NCBI GenBank assembly: GCA_964567595.1
Contig: CAZMNF010000001.1
Span: forward strand, 49,232-113,231
Length of the DNA: 64,000 bases
Direction: 5' to 3'
From: CAZMNF01 sp964567595
Lineage (GTDB): Bacteria > Bipolaricaulota > Bipolaricaulia > RBG-16-55-9
Of the stretch, positions 8,273 to 16,791 are shown piece by piece. The notes below the pieces were generated by a model, which had not been told where the DNA came from, did no database searches, and was given only the letters and a program-made list of their open reading frames with translations. Position 1 is the stretch's first letter. Each line of letters begins with the position of its first letter. The translations under genes were made by a program, and so were the position numbers.

Positions 8273-9223
8273 CTAAAGATCCCTGGCGAACGTGATCCAG
8301 GCAGGTTGTTTGGCGTAGCCGAGCCGTTCGTTGAGGGCCAACATCGGGCGGTTAGTGCTCGCGTTCAAGGTCTTGATCGTTCGATAGTTGTGCTCGGCAG
8401 CGTACTGGATCGTCTTGAGCTTGAGCGCCAGGGCGAGCCCCTGGTGACGATAATCCCGACGGACGCCCGTCAAGCCCGTATAGAGTTCCTCGGGTGACGC
8501 TTGCGAGGCCCAGAGCGAGCTGACGCCCACGTAGTGATCTCCAGCCGTGGCAACGCAGTAGGCGTCGGGCAGCAGGTTCGGGTTTTGCAGGAACCGCCGC
8601 TTGAAGTGAGCAAAACTTATCCGCGTTCGCTCGTCGGGGAAGGGCACGTCCTCCAGAAGCTCCATGTCGAGCTCGTAGAGCTTTCGGTCGCGATCGGGGT
8701 CGTCGGCCAGTTCGCCGAGCGTCGTCAGGGTGATGCCGCGCTGGGCAACCTCATCCTCAAGCTCCGCGTACGGGGAGAAGTCAAAGGACGGCACCTCCAG
8801 GCGCGACTCCCGCGAGCGCATGACCTCCCTGAAGCCGCGCTTGGTCAAAAAGCGGACGCTGGCCTCGTCGTCCTCGCGTGCGAACGAGCGGAGCGTGATC
8901 GGATCGAACGGGTCAAGGTCCATCATGAGATAATCGAACAACGCCGTGCCGATGCCCTTGCGCTGCTGATTCGGGTCGACGTAGACGCCGATCTCGAACT
9001 TTTGCGGGTGATACATCGATGGCGACTGGTCGTACTCGGCGTGCCCGACGACCTGGCCGAACCGATCGGCGACGAAGCGCCGGAATCGACAGTTGGGGTC
9101 ACGTTGCCCGTCTCGAGACTGGACTTCCTCGATCGATTTCGGGTATTCGGGGAAAAGCCGATTGCTGAGCTCGACAGTCGCCCCATAGTCCTCGCTCTCA
9201 AATGGCCGAACGTGGAGGTTCAT
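8273..9223 (-). CDS. GNAT-family N-acetyltransferase with two GNAT domains
   Basis: A 316-aa protein with two tandem GNAT folds. The first has the acetyl-CoA loop VYVDPNQQRKGIGTALFDYL (about residues 80-99). The second has VRRDYRHQGLALALKLKTI near 263-281, followed by NASTNRPMLALNERLGY, typical of GNAT motif B. Such double-GNAT proteins include mycothiol synthase and many of unknown substrate; nothing here identifies the substrate. The gene is last in the minus-strand run and lies 114 bp after the ferredoxin gene. That 114-bp gap shows no clear promoter. Confidence 0.82.
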   Translation of the reverse strand: MNLHVRPFESEDYGATVELSNRLFPEYPKSIEEVQSRDGQRDPNCRFRRFVADRFGQVVGHAEYDQSPSMYHPQKFEIGVYVDPNQQRKGIGTALFDYLMMDLDPFDPITLRSFAREDDEASVRFLTKRGFREVMRSRESRLEVPSFDFSPYAELEDEVAQRGITLTTLGELADDPDRDRKLYELDMELLEDVPFPDERTRISFAHFKRRFLQNPNLLPDAYCVATAGDHYVGVSSLWASQASPEELYTGLTGVRRDYRHQGLALALKLKTIQYAAEHNYRTIKTLNASTNRPMLALNERLGYAKQPAWITFARDL

Positions 9224-9337
9224 GGCCCTGGTTCCCGTGTCGGATCACAGCGATCACGGAGCGCACAGGAATCGACGTCGTTCGCCAAAGCGACGATCCG
9301 ACGGCGATTGCTCCGGATGGCGTGTGGGGCGGTATCG

Positions 9338-9715
9338 TCAGCCCGTGCCTTGGTCGGCTCCGGAGGCGGCCGCTTGCTGTTGTTGAGCTTGCGTCGCCTG
9401 CTTGATCAATTCGCGGCTCTGGCCGATCGGGTATTTCTCGTGGAACTCGTCGATGCTCATGCGGTAGTAATCCAGGTTTTTGTCGGTGAAGAGGCTGAAC
9501 GGTCCCGGCACGTCCTCCTCGGGGTAGACGGCCCGGACGGGACAGACGGCCATGCAGGCGCCGCAGTTGATGCACGTCTGGGGATCGATGTAGAGCTGTT
9601 CCACGTCCTCGAAGTAGTTCTCGCCCTCTTTGGGATGGATGCAGTCGACGGGGCAGACTTTTTCGCACTCGGTCGCTTTGGTCCCGATGCAGGCCTGCGT
9701 AATGACGAAAGACAT
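9338..9715 (-). CDS. Seven-iron-type ferredoxin (3Fe-4S/4Fe-4S)
   Basis: A 125-aa soluble electron carrier. The first cluster region reads ACIGTKATECEKVCPVDCI: the wider spacing between the first two cysteines is that of 3Fe-4S or adaptable clusters. The second is the standard CINCGACMAVCP. The C-terminal 45 residues form a polar Gln/Ala-rich tail after the FSLFTDKNLDYY region seen in actinobacterial and Thermus-type ferredoxins. It is a plausible partner for the ferredoxin-linked enzymes encoded at 44.8-60.8 kb, although not adjacent. Start ATG at 9715; the preceding bases give only a modest Shine-Dalgarno sequence. Confidence 0.9.
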   Translation of the reverse strand: MSFVITQACIGTKATECEKVCPVDCIHPKEGENYFEDVEQLYIDPQTCINCGACMAVCPVRAVYPEEDVPGPFSLFTDKNLDYYRMSIDEFHEKYPIGQSRELIKQATQAQQQQAAASGADQGTG

Positions 9716-9805
9716 GGGTCGATCACCTCGAAAGATCGTCGGTCGGCAACGAGCGGTCCATTTGGGGGTCCCTTGGACGTGCCGGCGCCCGTACGCGACG
9801 GCCGT

Positions 9806-10570
9806 CTAGGCGGCCTTCTCGAGTTGGGTCATGAACTCGGCCATGGCGTCGTTCAGCGCCTCGGGCCGTTCCAGCATGACCATGTGCCCAGCGTTCTCCA
9901 TCACCCTAAGGTACGCGTTGGGAATCGCGTCTCGCAAGTGCTCGCTGTATTTGACGGGCGTCATCTGATCGTTCTCGCCGACGGCCACAAGCGTCGGGAT
10001 GTCGATCTCGCCGAGTCGATCCATCACGTCGAACGCGTCGCAGGCGCGGAAGTCTCGCGCGGCCGCTGCTTGGCCGTTCGCTTGCAGCTGGGCGCGGGCC
10101 TGCTCGCGCAACTCCTCAGAAGCCGATGCCGCAAAGAGCCAGGGGGCCAACAGGTCGGCAGCCTCCTTGAGATTGCGGTCGATGGTGGCCAGCAGGTCGG
10201 GATGGACGCGGAGCTTGCCGCCGGTGCCGATCAGGCCGATCCCGCGCAGGTTGTCGGGATGATCCAGCGCAAGCGTCTGGGCGACGGCGCCGCCGAGCGA
10301 GTGGCCCATGACCACCGTTGGCCGCTCCATGTCGTCGAGAACGGCCTGGACGTCGGCGACGTAAGTGGCGATGGCGTCGCCGTCGCGATGGGTGCTGCGG
10401 CCGTGGCCGTTCAGGTCAAGCGCCGCGACCGTGAAGCGATCCTTCAACGCCTGGAGCTGATGGCCCCAGACCGTGTGGTCGCTCCCCGATCCGTGAACGA
10501 GGAGCAAGGGAGGGCCCTGACCCGCTTGCGCGTAGGAGACCGGCCGACCGTCGACCTCAACGGTCGGCAT
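9806..10570 (-). CDS. Alpha/beta hydrolase
   Basis: A 254-aa single-domain hydrolase. LLLVHGSGSDHTVW gives the oxyanion-hole HG motif at residues 26-27, VVMGHSLGG the nucleophile Ser91, VAVGENDQMTPV the acid residue, and NAGHMVMLE the catalytic His. The family covers esterases, C-C bond hydrolases and lactonases, and the substrate cannot be told. The gene overlaps the 3' end of glyS by 14 nt, so it is translated from the same mRNA. The link to glycyl-tRNA synthetase is probably only positional. Confidence 0.85.
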   Translation of the reverse strand: MPTVEVDGRPVSYAQAGQGPPLLLVHGSGSDHTVWGHQLQALKDRFTVAALDLNGHGRSTHRDGDAIATYVADVQAVLDDMERPTVVMGHSLGGAVAQTLALDHPDNLRGIGLIGTGGKLRVHPDLLATIDRNLKEAADLLAPWLFAASASEELREQARAQLQANGQAAAARDFRACDAFDVMDRLGEIDIPTLVAVGENDQMTPVKYSEHLRDAIPNAYLRVMENAGHMVMLERPEALNDAMAEFMTQLEKAA

Positions 10571-12641
10571 GGCGCTCGCCTTCCACGACGAGTTGGGAAA
10601 GATCGCCCACGGCTTGGAACAGTTCCCGAATCCAAGTCAGGAAGGCGAGACGGTTCTCGCGCACCAGGTGGTCCTTGGCCATCACGAGCACGTCCTCAAA
10701 GTAGGCGTCGATCGGCTCCTGTAGCGCCAATAGCCGCTCGACCATGCCGGCGAAGTCGCCCGAAGCCGCCAGTTGCTCCATCTGGCCTTCGGCCTTGAGG
10801 GCCGCCCGCCACAGGGCTTGCTCCGCATCCTCGGTGAAGTACTGCGGGTGGAAGTGCTTGGCCGAGCGGTCGCGCGTGATGTTGGCGACGCGCTCGAAGG
10901 CGTGCACGAGCGTGCGGAAGCGCTCGTCCTCGCGGACGTCCCGGATGGCTTGGGCGCGTTGCCGCGTCCGAAGCGGGTTCAGCTCGGGCACGGCGGTCAC
11001 CGAGTCCACAATGTCGTGCGCGAGCCCGTGGCGCTCGCGCAGCTCGCGCCCCAGTCGCTCGCGGACGAACGACCGGACCTCGTCCAGTGATGCCCGGTCG
11101 GGGAGGAAGCCGTAGAGCGCTTCGATGTCGTCCAGGACCCCGTTCAGATCCAGATCGAGATCCCGCTCGACGAGAATACGCACGATGCCGTTCGTCTTGC
11201 GGCGAATGCCGAGCGGGTCGCGCGACCCCGTGGGCGCTTCGCCCAACAGCAACGAGCCCACGACGGTATCCAGCTTGTCGGCGAGGCTGACGACGATGCC
11301 CACGGACGTTTCGGGCGACGGATCGGCCGCGGTCTTGGGTTGATAGTGCTCGTATATGCCCGCGCAGACGGGCTCGGGATGCCCATCGAGGCGCGCGTAG
11401 ATGCCGCCCATGCGGCCTTCCAAGTCGGGAAACTCGCCGACCATCTGGGTAAGCAGATCGGCCTTGCTGAGCCGGACGGCCGAGTCAATATGGGCTTGGT
11501 GGCCGGCCCAGTCGAGCCGCTCCGTCAGCTTGTGGGCGATCTGGCGCATCCGCTCGACTTTGTCATGGATCGTGCCGAGCTGTTCCTGATAGATGACGCG
11601 GTTGAGCCCATCCGCCAATGCGTCGAGCGACGTCCGGCGATCCTCCTCAAAGAAGAACGCCGAGTCCTCCAAACGAGCCACGACGACGCGCTCGTAGCCC
11701 TGGCGCACGACCTCATCCTGGCCCGTCGAGCCATCGCGGAAGCCGACGAAGTACGGCGATGCCTTCGCGCCCACGGCGAACGGGACGAACTTTTGATGTT
11801 CCACGAGCGTCGTCTCCAGCACCTCGCGCGGCAGCTCCAAGAATCGCTCGGGGAACTGCCCCAGCACGGGGGCCGGATTCTCCAGGTTGTCCGCGATTTC
11901 GGCACGAAGATCGTCGCTCAGCGCCGGATGGGCCTTGATGTCGTTGGCGATCGTCGCCAGCGCCGAGTTGATCGCCTCGCGTCGGTCCTCGGGATCGAGC
12001 ACGACCCCGTTGTCCGCCAGCACCTGGAAGTAGCGTTCGACGTTGGGGACCTCGATTTCGTCCGCGCCGAGCAGCCGGTGGCCGCGCGTGACCGTGCCGG
12101 ACTGGAGTCGCCCCAGGCGCACGTCGATGGCCGTGTCGCCGTAGAGGCTGAGCAGCCAGCGTATAGGGCGGATGAAGCGGAGTCCCGACTCGTCCCAGCG
12201 CATGGTCTCCGACGGCGCCAACGAGCGGACGCTCGTCGGTGCCAGCTCGCTCAGCACCTCGGGGGTCTCGCGCCCCTCCACGCGTTTCTCCGCGAAGATG
12301 TAGTCGCCTTGGTCAGTCGATTTGACGACGAGGTCGTCGACGGCCACGCCTTGGCTGCGGGCGAAGCCTTCGGCGGCCTGGGTTGGGGTGCCGTCGTCGT
12401 CAAAGCCAATGTGTTTGGCCGGACCACGGGCCTCGTCGACGGTGTCGGGTTGGCGCTCGTCCAGCCCTTGGACATGGAGCGTCAGCCGACGCGGCGTGTA
12501 GTAGACGGCCACGGCGTCGTAGTCGAGCCGTGCCTCCGTCAACTTAGTCTGGGCCGCCGCCTCCAGTTGCTCGGCCAGTCGCGGGGACTCCTTGGGCGGC
12601 AGCTCCTCCACGCCGATCTCAAACAGCCAGTCTCGTGCCAT
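10557..12641 (-). CDS. glyS: Glycyl-tRNA synthetase beta subunit
   Basis: A 694-aa subunit of the bacterial alpha2beta2 glycyl-tRNA synthetase, which binds tRNA-Gly. It begins MARDWLFEIGVEELPPKE, the standard GlyS start. I prefer the ATG at 12641 to that at 12647 because AGGGG then lies about 9 nt away. Other family segments are LRLGRLQSGTVTRGHR-like (seen as VRLGRLQSGTVTRGHR), the MVGEFPDLEGRMGGIYA core, SLADKLDTVVG, DPLGIRRKTNGIVRIL and a C-terminal DALR-like anticodon-binding domain. glyQ lies 49 nt upstream. No T-box structure is visible ahead of the pair. Confidence 0.95.
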   Translation of the reverse strand: MARDWLFEIGVEELPPKESPRLAEQLEAAAQTKLTEARLDYDAVAVYYTPRRLTLHVQGLDERQPDTVDEARGPAKHIGFDDDGTPTQAAEGFARSQGVAVDDLVVKSTDQGDYIFAEKRVEGRETPEVLSELAPTSVRSLAPSETMRWDESGLRFIRPIRWLLSLYGDTAIDVRLGRLQSGTVTRGHRLLGADEIEVPNVERYFQVLADNGVVLDPEDRREAINSALATIANDIKAHPALSDDLRAEIADNLENPAPVLGQFPERFLELPREVLETTLVEHQKFVPFAVGAKASPYFVGFRDGSTGQDEVVRQGYERVVVARLEDSAFFFEEDRRTSLDALADGLNRVIYQEQLGTIHDKVERMRQIAHKLTERLDWAGHQAHIDSAVRLSKADLLTQMVGEFPDLEGRMGGIYARLDGHPEPVCAGIYEHYQPKTAADPSPETSVGIVVSLADKLDTVVGSLLLGEAPTGSRDPLGIRRKTNGIVRILVERDLDLDLNGVLDDIEALYGFLPDRASLDEVRSFVRERLGRELRERHGLAHDIVDSVTAVPELNPLRTRQRAQAIRDVREDERFRTLVHAFERVANITRDRSAKHFHPQYFTEDAEQALWRAALKAEGQMEQLAASGDFAGMVERLLALQEPIDAYFEDVLVMAKDHLVRENRLAFLTWIRELFQAVGDLSQLVVEGERHADR

Positions 12642-12690
12642 GCGCATGAACCCCTGACGTGTGGTTTCGATGGCTCAGAGCACGCGAACG

Positions 12691-13581
12691 CTAGCTGGCG
12701 GCCGTGGCGCCGACGTCGCTCGGGTCGGCCTCGTCCGTCGGCTCCAGGCTGGCCAGATATGCCTCTGCGCAGCCCCGGGCGAGATCCTGGATGCGGCCGA
12801 TGTAGCGCTCGCGCTCGGTCGTACTGATCGCCCGGCGCGCGTCCAAAAGATTAAACAAATGCGAACATTTGGCCATGTGGTCGTACGCAATGTAGGGCAT
12901 CTGATGGTCAATCAGCCGCAAGGACTCGCGCTCGTGATGCCCGAAAAGCTCGAACAAAAGATCGACGTCGGCCACGTCGAAGTTGTAATGGCAGTTCTCC
13001 CGCTCCATGGGCAGGTGGAGCTCGCCGTAGGTGGTGTCGTCCGTCCAGCGGAGGTCCCAGACGGTGTCGACGTTCTGCACCGCCATGGCGATCCGCTCCA
13101 TCCCGTAGGTCAGCTCGCACGAGATGGGCTCAAGCTCCACCCCGCCGACTTGTTGGAAGTACGTGAATTGGGAAATCTCCAACCCGTCCAGCACGACCTC
13201 CCAGCCAAGGCCGGCCGCGCCCTGAGTCGGGCTGGTCCAGTCGTCCTTTTCAAAGCGGACGTCGTGGCGCTCCAGGTCGATGCCGAGCGCGTCCAGGCTC
13301 TGCAAATAGAGGTCCTGCACTTCATCCGGGGAGGGTTTCAGAATCACTTGGTACTGGTAGTAGTACTGCATCCGGATGGGGTTGTCGCCGTAGCGCCCAT
13401 CCGTCGGCCGGCGCGACGGCTCCACGTAGCCGACGTTCCACGGCTTCTCGCCCAGCACGCCGAAGAACGTGGCCGGGTTGAAGGTCCCGGCCCCGACTTC
13501 GATGTCGTAGGGCTGTAGCAGCATGCAACCATGCTCGTCCCAAAACCGCTGTAGGGCGAGCAGGAGTTGCTGAAAGTTCAT
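12691..13581 (-). CDS. glyQ: Glycyl-tRNA synthetase alpha subunit
   Basis: A 296-aa catalytic subunit that forms glycyl-adenylate and charges tRNA-Gly with GlyS. It starts MNFQQLLLALQRFW at 13581; the open frame continues upstream, but that part is unlike any GlyQ and overlaps rplT. Family motifs include LQPYDIEVGAGTFNPATF, GRYGDNPIRMQYYYQYQVI, WTSPTQGAAGLGWEVVLDG and FTYFQQVGG. The C-terminal 15 residues (DEADPSDVGATAAS) look lineage-specific. It sits 43 nt after rplT, so it seems to be translated from the infC-rpmI-rplT operon. Confidence 0.95.
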   Translation of the reverse strand: MNFQQLLLALQRFWDEHGCMLLQPYDIEVGAGTFNPATFFGVLGEKPWNVGYVEPSRRPTDGRYGDNPIRMQYYYQYQVILKPSPDEVQDLYLQSLDALGIDLERHDVRFEKDDWTSPTQGAAGLGWEVVLDGLEISQFTYFQQVGGVELEPISCELTYGMERIAMAVQNVDTVWDLRWTDDTTYGELHLPMERENCHYNFDVADVDLLFELFGHHERESLRLIDHQMPYIAYDHMAKCSHLFNLLDARRAISTTERERYIGRIQDLARGCAEAYLASLEPTDEADPSDVGATAAS

Positions 13582-13624
13582 CGTCGACTCACGCTCGGGC
13601 GATCGAGGGTTGAAGACCCATGTC

Positions 13625-14005
13625 TCAGGCCGCCACGGCTTCCTTGGCGTCCTCGGGCAGGTGCTCCTTGGCCAGCTCGACGACCGCGGCGAAGCCCTCC
13701 GGGTCGCGAACGGCCATCTCGGCCAGCATCTTGCGGTTGAGCTGCACCTCGGCCTCGCGAAGCCCCTGCATGAAGCGCGAGTACGGCAGCCCATTCTGAC
13801 GGCTGGCGGCGTTGATTCGCGTGATCCAGAGTTTGCGGAAGTCGCGCTTGCGCAGCCTCCGGCTGATGTAGGCGTTGCGCTGGGCCTTCAAGACGCGCTG
13901 CTTGGCCATTCGGTAGGCGGAGTTCCGCTTGCCGCGGAAGCCCTTGGCCTGACGCATGATTCGTTTGCGCCGCTTGCGACGGATGTTGCCTCGTTTGACT
14001 CGCAT
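13625..14005 (-). CDS. rplT: Ribosomal protein L20 (bL20)
   Basis: A 126-aa basic protein of the large subunit, needed early in assembly. It begins MRVKRGNIRRKRRKRIMRQ and contains the family core RMAKQRVLKAQRNAYISRRLRKRDFRKLWITRINAA. GGAGGAGAG lies a few nt before the ATG. In many bacteria L20 represses its own operon by binding the mRNA; a hairpin at 14024-14055, just upstream of the Shine-Dalgarno sequence, is a candidate site. It is the third gene of infC-rpmI-rplT. Confidence 0.97.
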   Translation of the reverse strand: MRVKRGNIRRKRRKRIMRQAKGFRGKRNSAYRMAKQRVLKAQRNAYISRRLRKRDFRKLWITRINAASRQNGLPYSRFMQGLREAEVQLNRKMLAEMAVRDPEGFAAVVELAKEHLPEDAKEAVAA

Positions 14006-14023
14006 GGGTCACTCTCCTCCGTT

Positions 14024-14055
14024 CGATCGGTCCCTGTAGGGACTGACGTCGATCG
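14024..14055 (-). promoter_or_regulatory. Hairpin upstream of rplT, possible L20 autoregulatory element
   Basis: In mRNA sense: CGATCG, a 6-nt unpaired stretch, GTCCC-TACA-GGGAC, then CGATCG. The outer 6 bp and inner 5 bp stack with a one-sided bulge. It ends about 9 nt before the rplT Shine-Dalgarno sequence. Confidence 0.4.
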
Positions 14056-14109
14056 TTGGCCGCCTCCTTCCGAGCGATCACTTAACTGCTAGAACGGAAG
14101 GGGCGGCTT

Positions 14110-14319
14110 TTAGTCGTTGCCCGAAATCGACATCCAGTTCTGATAATTGCGTTCCTTCTGGTCCTTCAAGGTCGTGCCCTTGCGGGCCTGGCGAACGCGC
14201 TTCTTGCGCTTTTTCATGTTCTTGTGGTGATAACCGCTTTTGGCGGACCGGACCTTGCCGTTCTTCGACATCTTGAAACGCTTGGCCATGCCGCTGTGCT
14301 TTTTCGGCTTGCGAGCCAT
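14110..14319 (-). CDS. rpmI: Ribosomal protein L35 (bL35)
   Basis: A 69-aa basic large-subunit protein: MARKPKKHSGMAKRFKMSKN, then KSGYHHKNMKKRKKRVRQ. The start at 14319 is fixed by GGAGGAGG about 8 nt upstream; the frame is open further back but overlaps infC without support. It lies between infC (31 nt) and rplT (104 nt), the conserved bacterial order. Confidence 0.96.
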   Translation of the reverse strand: MARKPKKHSGMAKRFKMSKNGKVRSAKSGYHHKNMKKRKKRVRQARKGTTLKDQKERNYQNWMSISGND

Positions 14320-14350
14320 GTGTTTTCCCTCCTCCACCTGCATGGGGCTG

Positions 14351-14875
14351 TCAGTCGCCGTCTCCGCTCTTGTCGGCATCGGGAATGATCATCATCTGCA
14401 GCGCGCGGCCGCGTTGCGTGGGGCCCGACTCCACACGCCCCACGTCCTGAACCTCGTCTTTGAGCCGCTCGAGCATCTCTCGACCGCGATCCATGTGGAC
14501 GATCTCGCGACCGCGGAAGATCATCGTGACCCGGACGCGATCTTCGCCCTTCAGGAAGCGCTTGATGTGCCGAATCTTGGTGTCAAAGTCGTGCTCATCG
14601 ATTCGGGACGTCAAGCGCATCTCCTTCAGCTGTTGAGATTTCTGCTGCTTGCGCTCCTTCTTCTCCTGACGATACTTGTACTTGCCGTAGTCGACGATCT
14701 TGCAGACCGGCGGATCCGCCTGAGGGGCGACCTCAACGAGGTCAAGCCCTTGATCCTTCGCCTTTTGGAGAGCGTCCTGGATCGACATGATGCCGACCTG
14801 CTCGCCGTTCGGGTCAACGACGCGCACCTCGTCGGCGCGAATGCCCTCATTGACCCGTGGAGACCCTTTAGCGAT
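14351..14875 (-). CDS. infC: Translation initiation factor IF-3, probable ATC start codon
   Basis: A 174-aa protein that binds the 30S subunit and proofreads initiation. RVNEGIRADEVRVVDPNGEQ, DLVEVAPQADPPVCKIVDYGKY and the C-terminal KGEDRVRVTMIFRGRE are IF3 signatures. No ATG or GTG lies at the expected place. GAGGAGG (14887-14881) is followed after 5 nt by an in-frame ATC (14875-14873), then GCT AAA GGG, giving an IF3 of normal length. An ATG at 14941 would add 22 residues, but it is only a few bases before or at the predicted transcript start and lacks a Shine-Dalgarno sequence. E. coli infC uses ATT for autoregulation, so ATC is plausible. Confidence 0.93.
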   Translation of the reverse strand: MAKGSPRVNEGIRADEVRVVDPNGEQVGIMSIQDALQKAKDQGLDLVEVAPQADPPVCKIVDYGKYKYRQEKKERKQQKSQQLKEMRLTSRIDEHDFDTKIRHIKRFLKGEDRVRVTMIFRGREIVHMDRGREMLERLKDEVQDVGRVESGPTQRGRALQMMIIPDADKSGDGD

Positions 14876-14931
14876 ACCTACCTCCTCAAAGCGTGTGTGG
14901 AAGTCGAATTGTAGGTTGCACGTCGCGGCGC

Positions 14932-14960
14932 AACATAGCACATCCCCTTACGGCTGTCAA
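14932..14960 (-). promoter_or_regulatory. Strong sigma70-type promoter of the infC operon
   Basis: On the minus strand TTGACA (14960-14955), a 17-bp spacer, then TATGTT (14937-14932), with TGC just before the -10 box (extended -10). Transcription should start near 14925, leaving a leader of about 50 nt before the ATC codon. Confidence 0.85.
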
Positions 14961-15063
14961 CTTGCGCCACAACCGTTTTATCGCGCTTCAACCTCGGCGT
15001 TGCGATGGCTTGGCTAGTGCCGTGCCCATCGGGCTAACTCGGCCTACATGGCCTATCGTAACG

Positions 15064-16350
15064 TCAATCGGGCTGATATTCGAATTCGAGCCCGGCTAGA
15101 TAGACGGGGTCGCCCTCTTGGGCGCCTTCGCGGCGCAACGCAGCAAATACCCCGAGCTCGTCCAGTCGATGCTCGAGATAGGCCACGGCGTCCGGCTCGT
15201 CGACGTTGAGCCGCGCGAGGCGCTCGACCTCCTGACCCTCGACGATGAATCCGTCCTCGTCCCGAACGACGCGCACGTTCGGGGCTGCGGGCTCCGGGCG
15301 ATAGACCCGTGGCTCGGGCTCAGGGGCGGGGGCGTCGTCCGCTTCCGGCTGTTCCTCCAGCTCGCGCAGCTTCCGGTCGCACGCCTGAATGATCGCCGTG
15401 AGTCCCTGTCCCTGCGCCGCAGAGACGAAGATCGGCTCGATGCCGAGGTCGTGGAATCGCTCCTGAGTCCGCGCCTGCGCCGCTTCGTCCATGAGATCGA
15501 CCTTGTTGCCCACGACGATCTGGGGCTTGTCGACGAGCTGTGGCGCGAACGCCTCCAGCTCCTCGTTGAGCGTGTGATAGTCCTCGATGGGATCGCGACC
15601 TTCCCAGCCCGACGCGTCGATGACATGAACGAGCACCTGCGTGCGCTCCACGTGCTTCAGGAACCGATCGCCCAGTCCCTTGCCGCCGTGGGCGCCGGCG
15701 ATGAGGCCGGGAATGTCGACGATGACGAAGTCGCGCTCGTCGTCGATTTTGACCGTCCCGAGGTGAGGCGCCAGCGTCGTAAACGGGTACGCGGCGATCT
15801 TGGGCTGCTTGTTCGTGACCGTGGACAAAAGCGTCGATTTGCCGGCGTTCGGCACCCCGACAAGCCCAACGTCGGCCAGGATCTTCAGCTCCAGCTTCAC
15901 CCAAAGCTCGTCGCCGGGCTCGCCCTTCTCGTAGATATGCGGCGCTTGCCGCGTGGAGCTCTTGAAGTGGACGTTGCCGCGGCCGCCCTCGCCGCCGTGG
16001 GCGAGCTTGACCTTCTGCTTGGGCCGCTGCAGGTCGGCGAGCACTTCCTGAGTGTGGAGCTGCTTGACGACCGTGCCCACCGGCACGTCGACCACCATCG
16101 GCTTCCCCTTGCGCCCGCGACGGTCGTTGGACGCTCCCGTCTGGCCGCGCTCCGCCTTCCAGTGGATCTGCTCGGTGAACTTCTGCAGCGTCCGGACCTT
16201 GGGGTTGGCCCGCAAGATCACGTCGCCGCCGTCGCCGCCGTCGCCGCCGTCCGGGCCGCCTTTGGGGCGGTGCTTCTCGCGGCGAAAGCTCATGGAGCCA
16301 TGGCCGCCCGAACCGGAGACGAGGCAGATCTTGGCCTCATCAATGAACAT
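15064..16350 (-). CDS. obg: Obg/CgtA GTPase with OCT domain
   Basis: A 428-aa ribosome-assembly and stress GTPase. The N-terminal glycine-rich Obg fold (1-157) contains the GGDGGDGGDV loop. The G domain follows with GVPNAGKSTLLS (G1), DIPGLI (G3) and NKVD (G4). A C-terminal OCT domain occupies about 345-428, where PEPAAPNVRVVRDEDGFIV is recognisable. OCT-type Obg proteins occur in Firmicutes, Actinobacteria, Thermus and Chloroflexi rather than in Proteobacteria. Start ATG at 16350. The rplU-Prp-rpmA cluster is upstream, as is usual; the 146-bp gap contains an inverted repeat CGTTAC/GTAACG but no clear promoter. Confidence 0.96.
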   Translation of the reverse strand: MFIDEAKICLVSGSGGHGSMSFRREKHRPKGGPDGGDGGDGGDVILRANPKVRTLQKFTEQIHWKAERGQTGASNDRRGRKGKPMVVDVPVGTVVKQLHTQEVLADLQRPKQKVKLAHGGEGGRGNVHFKSSTRQAPHIYEKGEPGDELWVKLELKILADVGLVGVPNAGKSTLLSTVTNKQPKIAAYPFTTLAPHLGTVKIDDERDFVIVDIPGLIAGAHGGKGLGDRFLKHVERTQVLVHVIDASGWEGRDPIEDYHTLNEELEAFAPQLVDKPQIVVGNKVDLMDEAAQARTQERFHDLGIEPIFVSAAQGQGLTAIIQACDRKLRELEEQPEADDAPAPEPEPRVYRPEPAAPNVRVVRDEDGFIVEGQEVERLARLNVDEPDAVAYLEHRLDELGVFAALRREGAQEGDPVYLAGLEFEYQPD

Positions 16351-16496
16351 GCTGGGTAACTGACCTCAATGAATGCGTTGGTCTATCGGGGATGAGCCCG
16401 TGCTTCGCCTCGACGATTGTGCCAACCGACCTTCGTGGTTCCGTGAGGCGTTACCGTGTGGCTCCTCAGTAACGGGCAATCGTGGCGGGTGGGCAA

Positions 16497-16730
16497 CTAG
16501 AGGACGTTGACGAATCGGCCTTGGAACTCGACCTCGCCTTCCCGCTTGGCGAAGAGCGTGTCGTCGCGGCCGATGCCGACGCCTACCCCGGGCTTGAACT
16601 TCGTCCCGCGCTGCCGCACGAGGATCTCGCCGGTCTTGACCGCGTGGCCGCCGAAGCGCTTGACGCCGAGTCGCTTCGAATGGCTATCGCGCCCGTTCTT
16701 GGTGCTGCCCATGCTTGTCTTATGGGCCAT
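16497..16730 (-). CDS. rpmA: Ribosomal protein L27 (bL27), no N-terminal extension
   Basis: A 77-aa protein at the peptidyl-transferase centre. It begins MAHKTSMGSTKNGRDSHSKR and continues with RLGVKRFGGHAVKTGEILVRQRG. AGGAGGG 7 nt before the ATG fixes the start, so the N-terminal leader that the protease Prp removes in Firmicutes is absent. The mature N-terminus is therefore encoded directly. It is slightly shorter than the usual 85 residues, with the C-terminus ending FVNVL. It lies 61 nt after the Prp-like gene. Confidence 0.96.
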   Translation of the reverse strand: MAHKTSMGSTKNGRDSHSKRLGVKRFGGHAVKTGEILVRQRGTKFKPGVGVGIGRDDTLFAKREGEVEFQGRFVNVL

Positions 16731-16791
16731 GGTGACTCCCTCCTTTCAGCTCAGATGGTTCCCAACTAGGGCCATTGGCGATCGTTCGCGA

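Noticed and set aside
8501..10798. Long plus-strand open frame of 765 codons
   Set aside because: It lies antisense to the GNAT, ferredoxin, hydrolase and glyS genes, which have clear family motifs. Its translation is low-information and typical of GC-rich antisense frames.
12648..13624. T-box riboswitch ahead of glyQS
   Set aside because: The gap between rplT and glyQ is only 43 nt, with no room for a T-box leader and no T-box sequence.
13582..13794. Upstream extension of the glyQ frame
   Set aside because: It overlaps rplT and is unlike any GlyQ N-terminus. The standard start MNFQQLLL is at 13581.
16221..16251. 9-bp tandem repeats (GTCGCCGCC)
   Set aside because: They encode the conserved glycine-rich GGDGGDGGD loop of Obg, so they are explained by protein constraint.
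15118..16359. Plus-strand open frame opposite obg
   Set aside because: Mirror of the GC-rich codon pattern of obg; no protein-like features.
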